Shown: positions 32,702 through 47,549, numbered from the stretch's first letter. The stretch is 64,000 nucleotides of DNA from Varanus komodoensis (GCF_004798865.1 NW_025336114.1:2965160-3029159), one strand, 5' to 3'. The notes: generated by a model not told the origin, from the sequence alone. A program made the numbers and translations.

Positions 32702-34049
32702 CTGCAGACAGAGAAAAGCAGCAGCATAAAGTTCAGACCTTAGATCAGATGCACAGTGCTCCATTTCACGTTAATCTTTATTTGGCAGCAATGCCAACAC
32801 TGGGCTTCAGACACATTCTTTTGACCAAGGCTATGTATCCCATCAGAATAACTCTGCTGCAAAACACATTCTAAACTAGGCAAAAAGAGGTACCCTGATA
32901 TATCCAGAAAGAGCAAGATTTTCTTCCCAAACGCATGCTCCCAGTCAGCATTGCTCAATAGCACCCAAGCATGCCCTACAGCATATAGCAGCAACTAAAG
33001 AGTTTGCACTAATTTCATTGTTCAAGTCCTTTAATTCAAGTTGCATTGACATAATCATGCCCACGGTATGAAGAGTTGTTGAGAGAGATTTTACAGCTTT
33101 CATTGAGGGATTCTCCCCCACTTTTACTGCAAACAATGCCTTGTGGCCTAGTCCTTATGAAGGCTGCAACAATGTAGTAAACACAGAGGCTTTGCACAAG
33201 TTAACAAGACAAGTACTGAAAGAAGAAGCATAAGTGACTCATGTGCCTGAAAAATGTGCAAGGCATTCATTCATCTTCCCAGAAGGTAAAAGTATGAGCT
33301 GTACATACATCTTGTCATGCCTGCATAATAACCAGAAGTTTGGAGAGAAGTCACTTCTTAATTTCACTATCCTTGAAGCGTGTGAAATCCCTTCTCAGAA
33401 TTCAATTGCATTATTCATTTATGCTCTGCTGCACAGCTGAAGAAAATTAGAGCTTTTGAAAAATATATTCTGTATCTACAATGGTACTTTGAATGCCAGC
33501 TCTCCTGGATACAGGAGAGGGACTGATTGTCCTATATGACACGTTTACCAGCTGCATCAGCAAGTTTCAAATATGCACATCAGCAGATTTCAGAACGAGC
33601 TCTACATATGAATTATAGTGAAATCTGATGTAAATTCCTGTCCCTAGAGCCTTAGGATGTGTCAAAGTCACTTCCTATTATTTTTTGAGACTACACAGGA
33701 ACAGAGAAGGGGTAGCAAGCTAGTGCTGCTACATTATTGAGCAAGGGTTTTTTCCCCATGAGTCAGAATACATTCAAGAAAGAACGTTTGAAATAAAGAA
33801 GGTACCCAAAGGTTAAAGGGTATGCCTTAGACAAGCTACTAACAGGTTCATAAATGATGGCAATGGGCAGCCTAGAGATTTTTATGGCACTATCCATTGC
33901 TCCTATAGCAATGAGCAATTATATTAAGAACCAAAATCTTCTGTTGTGAGCTGACCAGAATTGAACAAATTTTGGCAGTAGCATTCAGACAGACTCAGGC
34001 TGTGTAACTGACAGGGAGCCAGCAGCAGCACTCAGGTCATATTGCTTGC

Positions 34050-34100
34050 CCCAACCAGGTGGCCTCCAGATGTATTCAGCTACAAAACCCCTAAGCTGAA
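34050..34100. repeat. hAT-like MITE fragment
   Basis: Reads 'ccaggtggcctccagatgta' then 'ctacaaaacccct', resembling one arm of the reptile nonautonomous hAT-type element with 'cctccagatg...ctacaactccc'. Short, low certainty. Confidence 0.35.
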
Positions 34101-35099
34101 GAAAGCTGTGTCTAGAAAATGTCAGCCAATACCAAAGCCTTAATACAAGAGGAAGCTAAATTAATGTGAACCTGTTGAATAACCAAAACTCCAACTTTAA
34201 ACTATATCTGTCAGGTGCAAATGGCAGACACAGGCCACAGGAGTAGAGCTTTACTGTCTCCTGCAGGGAGTTGTAGAACCCAGAATCAGAGACCATACCT
34301 TAGCACTGCAGATATCACCTAATACATCTGTTGACACAGGAAGCTGCAAGTAGTGTGACATTGCTGATTAACCTGAAGTTTGCAAACATTCTCCAGCAAA
34401 TCCAAAGCAATGAATCCTGGCCCCTAGGGACAGTCAAGGGTTGACCTCTTCAACAATAATGCACTCACAGTGTGGGTCTGTCTGATTACTAGGTTCAGAG
34501 GTTTTCCTTTATCACATCCAAGGAAAGAGGAGAGGGTCCTCATTGGGAGGGAGAAAATTAACTGCACACAAAAAATGACCTTTTCTTTCTACCATAGAGG
34601 GAAGAAGGAACTAGATAGCAAAATTTAAATTTCAAGACCAAGCACTGTCTTCCCAATGGAAAGCACTACAAATAAAATAGAGGAAGCACTATGAGATGTG
34701 TAAGAAACAACAACTTTACAAGCAACATTTAGGCTATATACAGCCAAATCTGCAAACAAAAAGAGTTCTTCTTTCCACCTCACACCTCTGACAGAGTCCA
34801 GCTGAATGCTGCTTGACTCCTTGTTTGCCCCTTCTCCCCAAGGCTTCAGATGGACCACCTGCATTTTTCTTCTTCAAAAACCACACACATTTATCTAACC
34901 AAATATTTATTTCTTGATTTAAAACTGTATCCACTTAAAAAATGTGCAAAGAACAGGGAAAGTGGCTTCATGACTGACAGAGGAACCAGCCAATCAGTAC
35001 TGAGCTCAACTGGGTGAAGAATGGGCTACATTTTACCCAAAATATGGTAAGAAGGTTTCTTGAGGAGCTGGAAGACAAAAGTGTTTAGCTCAATATGTA

Positions 35100-35896
35100 C
35101 AGTGGTACCTCAGTTCACGAACGGTTCTGTTCCCAACCAATTCGGTTTGCAAACAGAAGTCCTGGCAAAATTTTGCCTCCATTTGCAAACTTTGCATCAG
35201 GTGACGACCATGATCGTGGCCATCTTCCCCGCCCAAACAGTCCAAACAATAATTTTCCTCCCCGCACCATGAGGGTGCACTCACCTTGGTCAAGGCCTTC
35301 CTGGCTCCTCGCCGATGCCCCACTTCCGAGCCAGAGGAAGGTCCCCTTGCAGGCACCCGGCTCCGGGAGGGGGAGCAGGAGGCCAGAGAGGTGGGTGCAG
35401 GGCTGCTCCCCCAGCCAGGAGAGGGTCGCAAGGAGGGAGGTGAGGGCTGCTTCCGTGGGCCAAGGGGAGGGGAGGGACAGGGCCGCGACTGGCCAAGTGG
35501 GGCACCTCCCGCCTCTCCTCACCATGGGGGGAAGAAGCATGGAGGCCACTCAGTGACCACGGCTTGCCTGGAGAAGGCTGCGGCAGAAGCAAGGGAGCTG
35601 CGGCCCCGTTCCCGCTCCGCCTCAACCCATCCGCCCCTGGGCTTGGCGAGGTGGCCTTAACTTGGCCCACAGCCCGGGGACGTGGCCCATGTTTTTGTGG
35701 CAACAAAAATATATCCATATTTATTTATTTTAAACTTTTATATGCTGTCCTTTATGTATAACATAAAGTTATGGTTCAGAATGGATTAACCTTATTTACA
35801 TTGAACCTTATGGGGAAATTTGACTCAGTTCATGACGAATTCAGTTCACGACCAGAATCGTGGAACGAATTAAGTTTGTGAGCCGAGGTACCACTA
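35100..35896. mobile_element. Nonautonomous Tigger/pogo-like DNA transposon
   Basis: Terminal inverted repeats: left 'cagtggtacctcagttcacg', and right end whose reverse complement is 'tagtggtacctcggctcac'. TA dinucleotides flank both ends (35098-35099 and 35897-35898), the target duplication of Tc1/mariner-type elements. The 797-bp interior has a GC-rich core (about 35230-35690) and no transposase ORF, so it is nonautonomous. A SINE starts immediately to its right. Confidence 0.75.
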
Positions 35897-35902
35897 TATA
35901 TC

Positions 35903-36133
35903 TGGGCCAGTACAGTGTAGCAGTTAAAAGGGCAGAATTGGGACTCAGGAGAATGAGTTCTCGTCCCCACTCAGCCATGGAGCTGAGTGGGTGACATTGG
36001 GATAGTCACAGACTCTCAGCCCAATCTACCTCACAGGGTTGTTGTTCTAAGAATAAAATTAAGAGGAGAATTATGTAAGCTGCCTTGAGTTACTTAAAAG
36101 GAAAAAATGGGATGTAAATAAAATAAATAAAAT
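35903..36133 (+). repeat. Squamate tRNA-derived SINE with (AAAT)n tail
   Basis: Head 'gtacagtgtagcagttaaaa', 'gttctcgtccccactcagcc', 'cccaatctacctcacagg', 'gttgttgttctaagaataaa', 'gtaagctgccttgagttac' and tail 'gatgtaaataaaataaat'. It is well preserved and abuts the Tigger-like element. Confidence 0.85.
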
Positions 36134-38204
36134 TAGGAAGCTATCAAAAATGGTCTAAAGTCAAGAGTTATAGAAAAAAGTTGTTGAAGAAACTATTCCT
36201 TTATTTCAATGACTAGGTTACACAATCAGAAAAGGAAAAAAGCCACAGGTGGCTTCTTTTTCTCTTTTTGTGCATCACACATGTTGACTGCATACTGTCT
36301 CATTTCCATAATTCCATAATCTCATTTCTGAACTGGTCATGGGTTACCATGTCACCTAAACCTGGAAAGGGTGGGTGTTGGGGGTTGATGCCAAACCATA
36401 CTGGAACCCTAAAACAAGCCATGGGTTGAGGGGCCGTTTAGAAGTCACCCACATTGCCAGGTTTGGATGATACAGCAACCTGTACTCAGCATCAGCAATT
36501 AGGGAAATGAGGCAGTGTGCGAGTAGCATGCATGAGGAGGGGGAAAACGTGATGTAGCTTCTTTCTGTTCTGTTTGTGTGAACCCAAGTCAACATATAAC
36601 TGATAAACTAATACAGAGAAAGTATCATTGAAAGGTTACAGTACTTTTGAAAAAGCATTTTCATTTAAATGACCATCCATCATGTTAATGATTTATAGTA
36701 TACAAATGATTATCATGCTTACTTGTATATTTCTAACACTGTATATAAATTAGTATACTTTTTCAAAAGAGCCTTTGCCTAGCAAGCTCATTACTAAAAT
36801 TGTGTACACCGGATGTATAATTACATAGCTACTGCTTTGCTGTTCAGGAAAACTAGAATAAAGTTATTTCTTTCTTCTTCCTTTTGTTCTTCCTGTGGTA
36901 CACAAGCACAGATCAGAGAGAGATCAGAGCAAACTGCTACACTTAAGCATGTGTAACGGGGGATGGGATTAAATGTACAGACTTCCCTATTAGGATAGTA
37001 CACTGGCAAGGGCTTTGTACCACAACAAATGTGAAGGGCAAAGGGCAGGAACCTAAAGCATTACCAAAGCAATCATGATGGACATAACAGGTTGGAGAGG
37101 AAAGGGTATGGCAGTGGGTTATGGAAAAAAGCATGCAGTGACCCACTATACAGCTGATCATGGAGAAGCAGCTGCCCTGTGTGTCACCTTTTGCAGTTAT
37201 TTATACAAATTCCCAGGGGCATCCTGACTATGGGAACTGAAAATTGAGCTAGCAGAGGGGCAAGTGGCACCACGGTAACGACTGTGGAATGGGCTCAGCT
37301 TGAAGCTCTAAGCAGCACCATTAAAGAGAAAAAAACTTCAGTTATTTCCTGCTTCTGCAAGCAAAGCACTTGACAGTAGTGAATGTTAAGGCAACCAGGA
37401 GGCAGCTGTCACTGGCTGCAGGGCAATCAGAGAGCAGAAAAATGCAGCCTGACAAACATATGGGAGCTATCGCACCACATCCAACTCAGAAAAGAATCAA
37501 TCCATGCAATGACCCGTACGGACAAAACAGCAGGGCTGAAGGAGCAAAATAAGTGCTTCATTTCAAATCTCTGATGCAGTTTCCAAATCAATCTTATTCC
37601 CATACTCCTACAGCAAACAGCAGCTCCTGTATCACTAACTGTGACTAACAAAAAGTTCTAATATTTCTAACATTCTAATGGCCTCAACCTGATGTGATAT
37701 AAGTGAGGCAGAGGTCTGGTTTCTGTACCACTAACTACAGCTACAGAATGCACTAATGATCCTAGTATTTCTAATGCCCTTAAAATTTCTGCAGTTTCTT
37801 TGGAAAAAAATCATACTCGTGTATCTTGTATATTATACTATATCCTGTAAAAGCAGTTTTGTGCCTTTTCTCTAATAAAAATGGATCATCTGCTATGCCT
37901 ACAGATCAAGATGCATAGCTAGATACAACATGTATGCAAACAGATACCACACCATGCTCTACAAATAAGCTGAGCCACTGGTTATGCTGATGTGAAGCTG
38001 AATGGAGTTAACTGCAAAAGAGCAGCCGAAATGCAGGGTGCACATATGCAAAGCCCCTCAGACATTTGTTGCAATCTGCCTGGTTTTGAAACCATTGGGT
38101 TTTTTTTCCAGAACCAGAAAGCAACAGCATCAGTAGGTTTCTCTAACCCAGAGGCAAGCAATTTGCAAACCTCCAAACACTAGGATCTAACTGTTCAATG
38201 CTCA

Positions 38205-38285
38205 CAATTGGGTATGCTGACTAGAGTTAATGGAAGTTGTAGGCCAAAACATCTGGAGAGCCACAAATTGCCCACATCTTGCTCT
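38205..38285. repeat. hAT-like MITE fragment
   Basis: Contains 'aatggaagttgtaggccaaa' followed by 'acatctggagagccacaaat', matching one end of the common reptile hAT-type nonautonomous element ('gggagttgtagtccaaaaca...tctggagggcc'). Confidence 0.5.
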
Positions 38286-41099
38286 AGATGGAAACAGAAA
38301 AGGCAACAGACAAAACAGTGGTTGTTAGAAGAGCAAGATTTCAACTAATGCTGTACATAAACCAACACGAACACATTTTATGGGACTCTGGCAGGTGTGG
38401 ATAGTAGCTATATTTACTTTTAACAACCACGCAAGCATATCCTCTTAATTATAGAGCAGTTAGCAGTGGATGCTTGGATGGAGATTGTCATCAGTCACTT
38501 GTGGCATGCTTCATTTCCAAGATCAGCCATTTGCAGTTGCCTGGGGCACTTGGCAGCAGATTCACTCCTTTGTGTAAAGGACAAGGCTTGGTTCAGCCTC
38601 AGGCTTTGCTATGTTTCCCAGTGAAGCAGTGCAAAAGTATCTCTGCTCTCAAGGAAGCTTAGACCAAGACAAGTAAACAGGCTCATTATACAAGAAGTTA
38701 CAAATAATAGCTGTCCACTGGAAATTATTGGCAATGTTGGCACTGATTGTTCAATCCTTCCCTAGCTGGCCAGGTAAGTAAACAGATAATTTTCAAGTTA
38801 ACTTTGCTGAATAATTGCCCTTGATTTTACAGAGTCAATGGTATATGTCTACTGCACTGTTGTTCCATGAAGGACAAAAACTGCTTCTACGTATTATTAT
38901 GGCTTTCATGTTCTCTCTCTGGCAAGTATAATGAAACAGATAGGCTGTGTGTGGAGTCTAGGAGCTCTGTTTTATTTAAAATATTGCCTGTGTGGTTTAG
39001 CAGGTCAAAGGTTATAGCTTAACTGTCAAGCCTACAGGGTCATGAGATAGCCAAATCCTGCCACAGCATACTGCTAAAGAACCAAACTTCCTTTACTTCG
39101 CATGAGTCTAGACCACAGAGTGGGAAGTGTGATGATAATCCTACTACTGAATCCCATACATTTTTAAGTAGATGCAGCCTACACAGAGCCCTTGTGGCAA
39201 TGGCAAGTTCTTTGCTGAACTAGTACATTCAGATTAATTGAAAAGCGGGGGGGGGGGGGGCTAGTTGTTTGTATGCATGTCGCCCAGAAGAATACTTAAG
39301 CTCTGAAGCAAAAGGTTCCTGCTTTTGTAATCATGGCAAAAAAGGGTTTCTAGAGAGGCAGGCTAATATCAGCCTAGTCTCCTTCTCCGTGCAGCATTAT
39401 CTACCCAGTTCTTTCTTCTCTCATTCCAATCATGCCAGTCAAAGGGGCATACCTACACATTTTGCTGAATCTCTTTTCCAGCCCTTTTCTACCCCAACAG
39501 CGTGTGTTTCTGCTCCCCTCATACCTATACTATTAGGTATAGGACTGTAGTGAAAGGACCACAGAACAAGCTTTATGCCCAATGAGAGAGAAGGCATTCC
39601 TCCAGAGATTATCACTCAGCACTGCCAAGAAAGTGCCAGAGCAAAGCAGCATCTGCACTGCCCAGCTGGCCAGTACAATCATCTCAAACTAGCTCAGGCC
39701 TTCAGGCAGCTCAAGGGAGGGGCTCAGCACTTTGGTCAGCTGCTTAGTTCTCATGACTGTAAACTGAGCTGACAAGACATCATATTCTTATAGCTAACCC
39801 TTCCCTAGCCTGTACATCCTCCAGGAGCCCAAGTACTGGAAAGGAGAATGTATGGGGAGGAGTATAAGCAGACAGCAACCCAGCCGCAACTGGAAATCTC
39901 TTCTCTAAAAATTACAGATTCAAATTCATAGGCAGTTATTGTGCACTCTAACAGGGAACACTGGGAAAATTAGTTTTTCAGTCTAACTGACCCTCAAGAC
40001 TGTTGAGAGAACATCAGGCTTCTAAAAAGACAGGCAGTAGATCTCTTTTCCAAAGCAGAGAGAAAGGCTTTGCCCTCACATGACTCTGAAACATGTGCAA
40101 TGTGACAGCAATGTAAATGTAACCGCAACTAATAACTCAAAATTGATTTTGAGTTGGTGTGGCAACAAAATCTCACAGCAAATTAGGCAAGTATAAGAGC
40201 TCAAGGCGGTTCTTCAGAGCATCTCAAACAGAGAATTTTGCTGCCTGTTCTTACCATGAAGGCATAAAGCAGGAAGATCCAATGTAGGGTTATAGTCTCT
40301 ATGCTTTTTCATGAAACAAATTAACAAACCAAAGTTCGACATGAAAGTGACTCAAATTCTGCACCAAGCAAAGCTCAGTTTCAGGACATCTGTGCAAATT
40401 TAACAGTCACATTTTGGGCTTTTTTGTGTGTACATATGTTTATTCTTCTTCTGTTAGTCATGGTGACAGTCACGGTGATAGTCAAAGAGCTATCCCAGTC
40501 ACGGAAACCCTGCTCCTCTCTCTGTACATACCTGGCTCCTGAGATTTCAGTTAGCATTGCCCACATACCATCAACATCATAAAGGCCAGAAATATTTCTT
40601 TTTAAAAGCTGGATTATGCACCAAATGCCACTTCAATGATCACATAGGAAGTCATGGAATTGTGAAATATACAAACACATAGATGATGATGCCTTGAGTC
40701 TAGCCTCCTATGACATCATTTATGATCTCTACTTGTTTGTCTTTACTCACTTGGTGCTATCTTGCCTTTATTGACAAATAAGACAATTTGTGCAAAGGAA
40801 TCCAAGCCTCGTGAAATCCCCTAGAATATAACAACAATTCAAAAATCTTCCAAAAGATCTCCAGTGCTTGTCCAGGCCCCAGATCCATTTCTTAGCAAAT
40901 ATTTTAAGCCATTTTTTCCAAACAATCCATGAAATGAACATTAAATAGGGCTGAGTAGCAAAGCATCAGATTTGAACATGACAGATCCTAGCTTAACTCT
41001 CTTTCTCCAGTTAAAGGATTTACTGTATTAGAACTAGGAAAGACCTCTACTTGAGACTTCGGAGATATGCCAATGGTCAAAATAAACACTACTCAACTA

Positions 41100-41576
<477 letters not shown>

Positions 41577-41845
41577 TTAGCCCTTCCTGCTAACATCAGA
41601 AAGAGAATGGTTAGCAAAGTCTGTCAAAAAGAAGAGGCTCAAGCCGCAAAGGAATACCAGACAGCAATTAAATACCACCAAATTTTAGCAGCAATATTAA
41701 TACTCTTAGACCACTATCCTATGGATGGTTTTTTGTATGTAGAGTATTGCATGTTTATGGTAAGATGTGTCTTTGGTAACACTGTCACCATTTGCCTTAT
41801 TTCAATAACAATAACCAGACTGGAGATCTACTAAAGTACAGATGC

Positions 41846-41950
41846 ACATTTATTTATTCAACTTCAATACCACCCAATAGCAGAAGCTCTCTGGCCAGTG
41901 AACAACAGTAATAAATACAATAACATACAATACAGAATGAAACATTAAAT
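41846..41950 (-). repeat. L2 LINE 3' end fragment, minus orientation
   Basis: Begins 'catttatttattcaacttc' and continues 'taccacccaatagcagaagc' and 'tctctggccagtgaacaaca', the reverse complement of the L2 tail and 3' hairpin region. Short and diverged. Confidence 0.55.
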
Positions 41951-42711
41951 CACATTACATTAAGATACTTCCAACCACATTTAGAACCACATTGCTACAA
42001 CTGAAAAGCTAAAATCAGTTCATTCTGCACTTGTGGTACTAACCACACATGATAGAGGGTTAAGAAGGTTCTGCCAGTCCATGGACTGTTGAAAGTGCAT
42101 GTACATAAACTCTCTGAAGCAACAGGAGAAAAAAGCAGGGCTGTGGTAAACTGTCTGAAGGAAGCAGAGTGATTTATTTCAGGAACACATTTGCCCCTCT
42201 TAGGAAAAGAGAACCAGATACAGTGAGAGAAACAGTATTTTTTGGTCAGTTCTGTGCTATTGTGCAAGAGCATGGGTGGTTGCTTTCTACAAACTTTAAG
42301 TTCCAACGAGTGCTTTAGCAGGTGCTACTATGTGTGCAACCTTCTGGGATCTGTAGGCACATTTTGCAATTTAAGGATATGACTGGAGATCAACGCATCA
42401 GTCTGCAGTCACCTGACAACTTCATTACATTAGAATGTGGCTGAGCAACCTATGTGGTGCGGACACTTTCATGGGAAAAGACAGGGGCAGCTAGTGGCCC
42501 TCAATGTGCCCTGAAGTAATCCCAGCTGGCAGTAAGAAGGTCCATTATTTCTGAGGTTTTTTCTGTAGGTGGGGTAGGGTACCTCGACAGGTACCAAGAA
42601 AGTGTCCACAGGCACACTGTTGCTCCGGTCTAGACACTTAGGATGCAAAGGGCAACAGGAACAACTTATATTGAGCCTGTAAGGGTTTCTTCGGTGAGTT
42701 TCTCTGGACTG

Positions 42712-42975
42712 CATAAGAACATAAGAAGTACCTTCCTGAATCCTCCCAAAGGCCTGTCTAGTCTAGCATCCCATTCCCCACAATAGTCCGTTAAAACCTA
42801 CAGGAAGCGCACACCAAAGACATAAGTACAACAGCACCCACACATAGACCTGCTCCCAGGCAACCAGTAATCAGAGGTGTGCTGCTCCAATCCTGTAGAA
42901 TATAGCCAGCACAACTAGAAACCATTGATAATTTATTTGACTCATCCTCACCTAGCTAGGATGGTGGCCATCACC
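42712..42975 (-). repeat. CR1 LINE 3' fragment, minus orientation
   Basis: Shows 'cataagaacataagaagtac', 'aaaggcctgtctagtctagc', 'caggcaaccagtaatcagag', 'gaaaccattgataatttat' and 'ggatggtggccatcaccaca', in the same order as the copy at 19005. Confidence 0.75.
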
Positions 42976-44344
42976 ACACCCTAGGCAAAACAGAGCATCA
43001 GAGGTTTAGGAGTATTGCTAGCTCCCAGAGAGACCAGAGGACTCAAAGAGGGAACAGCAGAACCTGAGCACTACTGATGACAACTCAAGCAATGCTATTA
43101 TAGTATCAAGTATTTAAACGCTGTGACTCTGCCCCCTGGGCAACGCATCCAGGAGGGGGAAAGTGGCAACATACAAAGGCACAGGTACCTTTAGCATCTG
43201 AACAAGAACCTTTTCTCCAGTAACCATGATTCCACTGTCAGAGCTTAATTGCCACAATGGTGTATTTCCCCAGTCCTTAAAAACCAACCAGACAGACCTA
43301 CCCAAAGAATTATATAAACAAAGCCAGTGAGGCAGAGAAAGCAGGCACGTGCCAGAGCCTCAGGGGCCTTTTCAAGCACTTTGGATTGGAAAGTGAATGA
43401 GAAATAAACACAGCACTACGGATGTTCCATTTAGAGCTGGTAGTTAAACCAGAACACTCCAGCAGTGGCAGTGAACTGTACCTGCCAACAAGGAATGTCT
43501 TGGAGCGTGATGGATTTAGCATGGTTAATCATGAATGTGGTTTTCCAGTAGTGGACTGGATCTAAGTAGTAAAAGGACTGGGAGCCCTAAGTTGCCCAGT
43601 TGCCTTATTAGGCAAGCTCCTAACAACAACGGGGCTGCAAAATATCTCAAGATGCTTCAACACAGATCTTTCAAATCAAGCCTCTACACAGTGACACATG
43701 CTTTAAAACACCTTCAGCAACCTACCAGACCAGAGCAGCCAGTGAGTGGAACAAAATCTACATATTCTGGGTAATTCTGCCTATGGTCTCATTCGTTTGG
43801 CTACAGTTTCATTGGTTCATATTGCTGAAGGATTGCCTACTATCTAAAATATACTGGGTTCAAGGATTCTACTGTGCATTTCTCCACCAACTCGCTAAGT
43901 ACCATCCACATCACGAGAGTGTCCATTCCTTGAACAATGAACAGAACAATAACTACCATCAAATATTGATCTAGAAGACAGAAACAATGTCCATAAGCCA
44001 TGCTGTTGAAGAGCTCATATTTTCTTCAGACTAGCCTAACCTCAAAAGCTTTATTATTTTCCACAATGAACCAAATAGGTACAATTTGGAAATTCCCAAG
44101 AAGTCCTTGTATTCAATAAGAATTAACATACAAGAGCACCCAAAAGATTACAAACTCTCCTGAAGGCTTAGTATAGTGTGACACTGCTTAGGCTAGCTTG
44201 AGACCTGCTAATTCCACCTGGAAGTTCTGCAGAACAGGTCCCTATTAAATCTACAGGACCTACATCAGAGCACATACTTCCAACTCCTGGTCATTTCAGT
44301 GAGTCTTATGAGGAGAACTCCCCAGATCCTGGTGGATTATGCCA

Positions 44345-44475
44345 GTTTTCCTCAACCTGATGCCTGATTGTGTGCAATAGCCTGCCAGGAGAGTGGTCAG
44401 GAAACTATCTGGAGTTGTTTAAACAGTTTCAAAATAGTTGACTGCAACTGGAGGGCCAGGATGGAGAAGGCTAAA
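44345..44475. repeat. hAT-like MITE
   Basis: Ends resemble each other in inverted orientation: 'tttcctcaacctgatgcc' on the left and 'ggagggccaggatggagaag' on the right. Same broad family as 1541-1622, diverged. Confidence 0.45.
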
Positions 44476-46395
44476 TTATGCCAATAGGTCAGATCTGTCT
44501 CTCTCACTTAATATCCTTAATTAATCACCCACAATTTTCTACCATGCATAGTCTCATGGAAGAGCCACAGTAAGTACCAGAGAGAATTAGCAGGATGTCA
44601 GCTCAACAACCAACTCATCACTTTCCCTCTCTAGACTCAACTACAGTAACATATGTTTGACAGTCTGGAAGAATAACTGAACACAAAGAGCATGAAGCTT
44701 GAGGGAGATATTTATTTCTATAAATATTTTACAGGGCTGCAGAAGAAAGCATAGGTGAAGTTGGGACTCTCCCTCAGTGTGAAGCTTAGATGGTGAAACA
44801 GCTTATCAAAAAAATGTAGGCCAACTATAGGATAGAAATTCCTTCCTGGTGAATAGATGTATGAATGGGGTTGTGAAAAGTCAGCAGCACTGTGCCCAGA
44901 AGGATGCAAAGTAAAGAAACCTGACCAGGTCTGATTGAACTTGCTGCCTTTGGATTGCATCCAAGAGAAATGTATGGAACTTAATTTGCAGGCTCAACAG
45001 TTGAGTTTATTCAAGCCAAAATAAATTTAAATAAGCCAAACTCAATCCAAACTTAAAGTGCATGTTATCGGCAGATCATAGATATACTAATGAATGTTCA
45101 TTATTTAAAATTAGAAACAAAGAAAAACTCTGATCCACTTATCTATGCTTGTAAAAATAAATATTGGTGCCTACATTTTATTGTTCATTGAACAGGTAGA
45201 GAGACTTCTGTTATTAAAGTATCATTTTATTAAGGAATAATATTTTATTTTATATGATCTTCTAATTCAGAAAGTGATTGTTTCTATGTATGGGTCAGGA
45301 GTTGGAATAAGAGTGCTTCATCCCTAAAAATAACATCCAGAGTTACACTACAGGATAGTAACTGATGGGACATTTTTCCTCATGCATAAAAATGAGAGCT
45401 ATTAGAAAACCACTATCAGCACAACTATATTTCTCTTCCAACTAACCACAGATACCCCACATCCAGCAATCCAACAATAAGCTTATTCTGTATCTTACTC
45501 TATTTGGAACTTCAGCACCTGATCAGTATGGACATAATTAACTGACCTGGACCACCTGTGCCTGCAGGCTGGCAAAGCAACAAATTTGATGGCTCATGCA
45601 AATAAAAGGAAATGAACATCCAAAATCACTTCCACATACTGCTGTCACACAACAAGAGCAGATGGCACATGGGACGGGCTATACTGATTCCCAAAGGAGC
45701 CTATTTGCCTATTCGTAGTAGTACAGGAACACTCTCCTACTGCTACTGAGTCCACTGGCAATAGCTCTCTTATAATAGGCCTGAGCTTTCTCAGCCACGT
45801 TCCCCTGGTGACTGGCTGTCTTCCCTACTCTCTCTGAGAGCCCTCTAGGTTTTTGGCCATTTGAATTGGTAAGCTGGGAGCAGGTAGATAAATCCACTCT
45901 AACGCTTTATGGCTCAGTAGTTTATCTGCTTATGATCCACAGAATAAAGCCAATCACAGAATAGTAGCCATTAGGAAGCCTTCCTACTGAGCGAGCAAGC
46001 AACAAGAGTACACAAACAATGGCTCTGCAAACCTGCCTCTCAGTTAACATGTCAATCTGATGATGAAATGAGGCATCATCTCCAAGGGCACTAGAGGATT
46101 CAGAGTTCCCTGAAATAACCTAGAATAAGCTGCAATTGCAGAGTGGTTTTCCCCACCCTACTGCCTTATGACCTAAATTTTTGTTGTAAAAAGAAACAAC
46201 AGATCTCACAAGCTTTGTTAACAACAGCACTACATATGATTTATGGAATAGACTCATTCAAGGGAAATTATTCTTAACACACTGGTCACACACATTATAC
46301 TAGACTACAAACAGGACAGCTAAGGTTTATTTCAACCATTTCAATATATCCCTGGAAACATTTTTATTTTCTCCATATTATCTCCCAAAAAGATC

Positions 46396-46411
46396 ATCAT
46401 CATCATCATCT
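46396..46411. repeat. (ATC)n microsatellite
   Basis: About five ATC units in AT-rich intronic DNA. Confidence 0.8.
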
Positions 46412-46584
46412 AAAAACAATTTCTATTAAAATACCAAAACATAAAACAATTAAAACTTCAGCACAGACCATAAACAAAATAATGAATTCATTTAAAAATA
46501 TATATTATATGGTTTCAAATGCTTAGAAGTACAGGAAAGGCTTGACCTGCCATGGAAAGAAGTGATAGTGTTAGTAGCAGGTGG

Positions 46585-46830
46585 GCCTCATGGGGTGGGA
46601 TGGGGGGAATTCCACAGGCCGAGGTTCAGCACTGAAAAGGCCCTCTTCCTTTTTGTTGCCAGTTTCTGAACCTTACTCTCTGAGAAGGGCTCGGATATCG
46701 ATTGCAGTGAATCTGTAGGTTCGCACCAGGAGAGATACTCCATCATGCATTGCAAACACAAACCACATACAGCTTTATAGGCCAAGATCAGCACCTTGAA
46801 TCACTCTCAGAAACTGAGCCAATATGTGCT
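46585..46830 (-). pseudogene. L2 LINE ORF remnant, 3' part
   Basis: The minus strand encodes a degraded match to the C-terminal part of the L2 protein: LILAYKAVCGLCL corresponds to LVMTYKALNGLGP and KRAFSVLNLGLWNS to RRAFSAVAPKLWNA in the intact copy at 27798. It is an old truncated insertion of a related L2. Confidence 0.65.
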
Positions 46831-47264
46831 GAGCCATTCCTGAAGAATGCACCACATTACAAGGATGTGAAAAAGCTGGATTCTGCCTCTGGGAGTTCAC
46901 ATACATGGCCAGTGCTATCAGGCTGAGTAGCTGGGGGACAAGGCTTTTCTGAGAGCTAGTATGTGCAGGAAACTCTGCTTGGAAATTGAATTAGATACTG
47001 CTAGTCTGTTTTAGATACAATTCAACTGGGTGAAAGTTTAGCTAAGATTTCAAAAATTAGCTAATGTGACAAGGGAGTATGATAAAATTTCCCAGATTTT
47101 TCATATGCAATTTACACAATGATTGTATCAATCATTACCACAATACAGTACTAACATTCTGGACTGCAGGTACAATAATTTGCTATAAAATATGAAGTCC
47201 CTTGCATCATCTGACAATATAACCATGTATTATAGAGGAGAATCCATATTCTTTAGAGTCGGGT

Positions 47265-47541
47265 AATAAACATGCCAGCACTATGAGGAATGTACCCAAG
47301 AAGGGCCTTTTCTGTGGTAGCACCCCAGCTTTGGAACCTGCTCCCCTGAGAGGAACACCTGGGCAGTAACACTTTACTCATTTCGGCCAAACCTTTTTAT
47401 TTACCTGATATTTTAAGATTTGATGGTATTTTAAGATAGTAATTTAATGTTTCATCTTTATTTTAATTGTGCTGCTTTTGTTGTAAGCCATCTTGAGACC
47501 TGTTTGGTATAGACATACATATTTTATATAAATAATAAAAT
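47265..47541 (+). repeat. L2 LINE 3' end, plus orientation
   Basis: Starts with coding remnants (GPFLW-like 'aagggccttttctgtgg', then 'ccccagctttggaacctgct' for the PxLWNxLP motif), then a T-rich 3' UTR, 'gttgtaagccatcttgagac' and a tail 'tataaataataaaa'. Truncated and moderately diverged. Confidence 0.7.
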
Positions 47542-47549
47542 TTGTTTAT

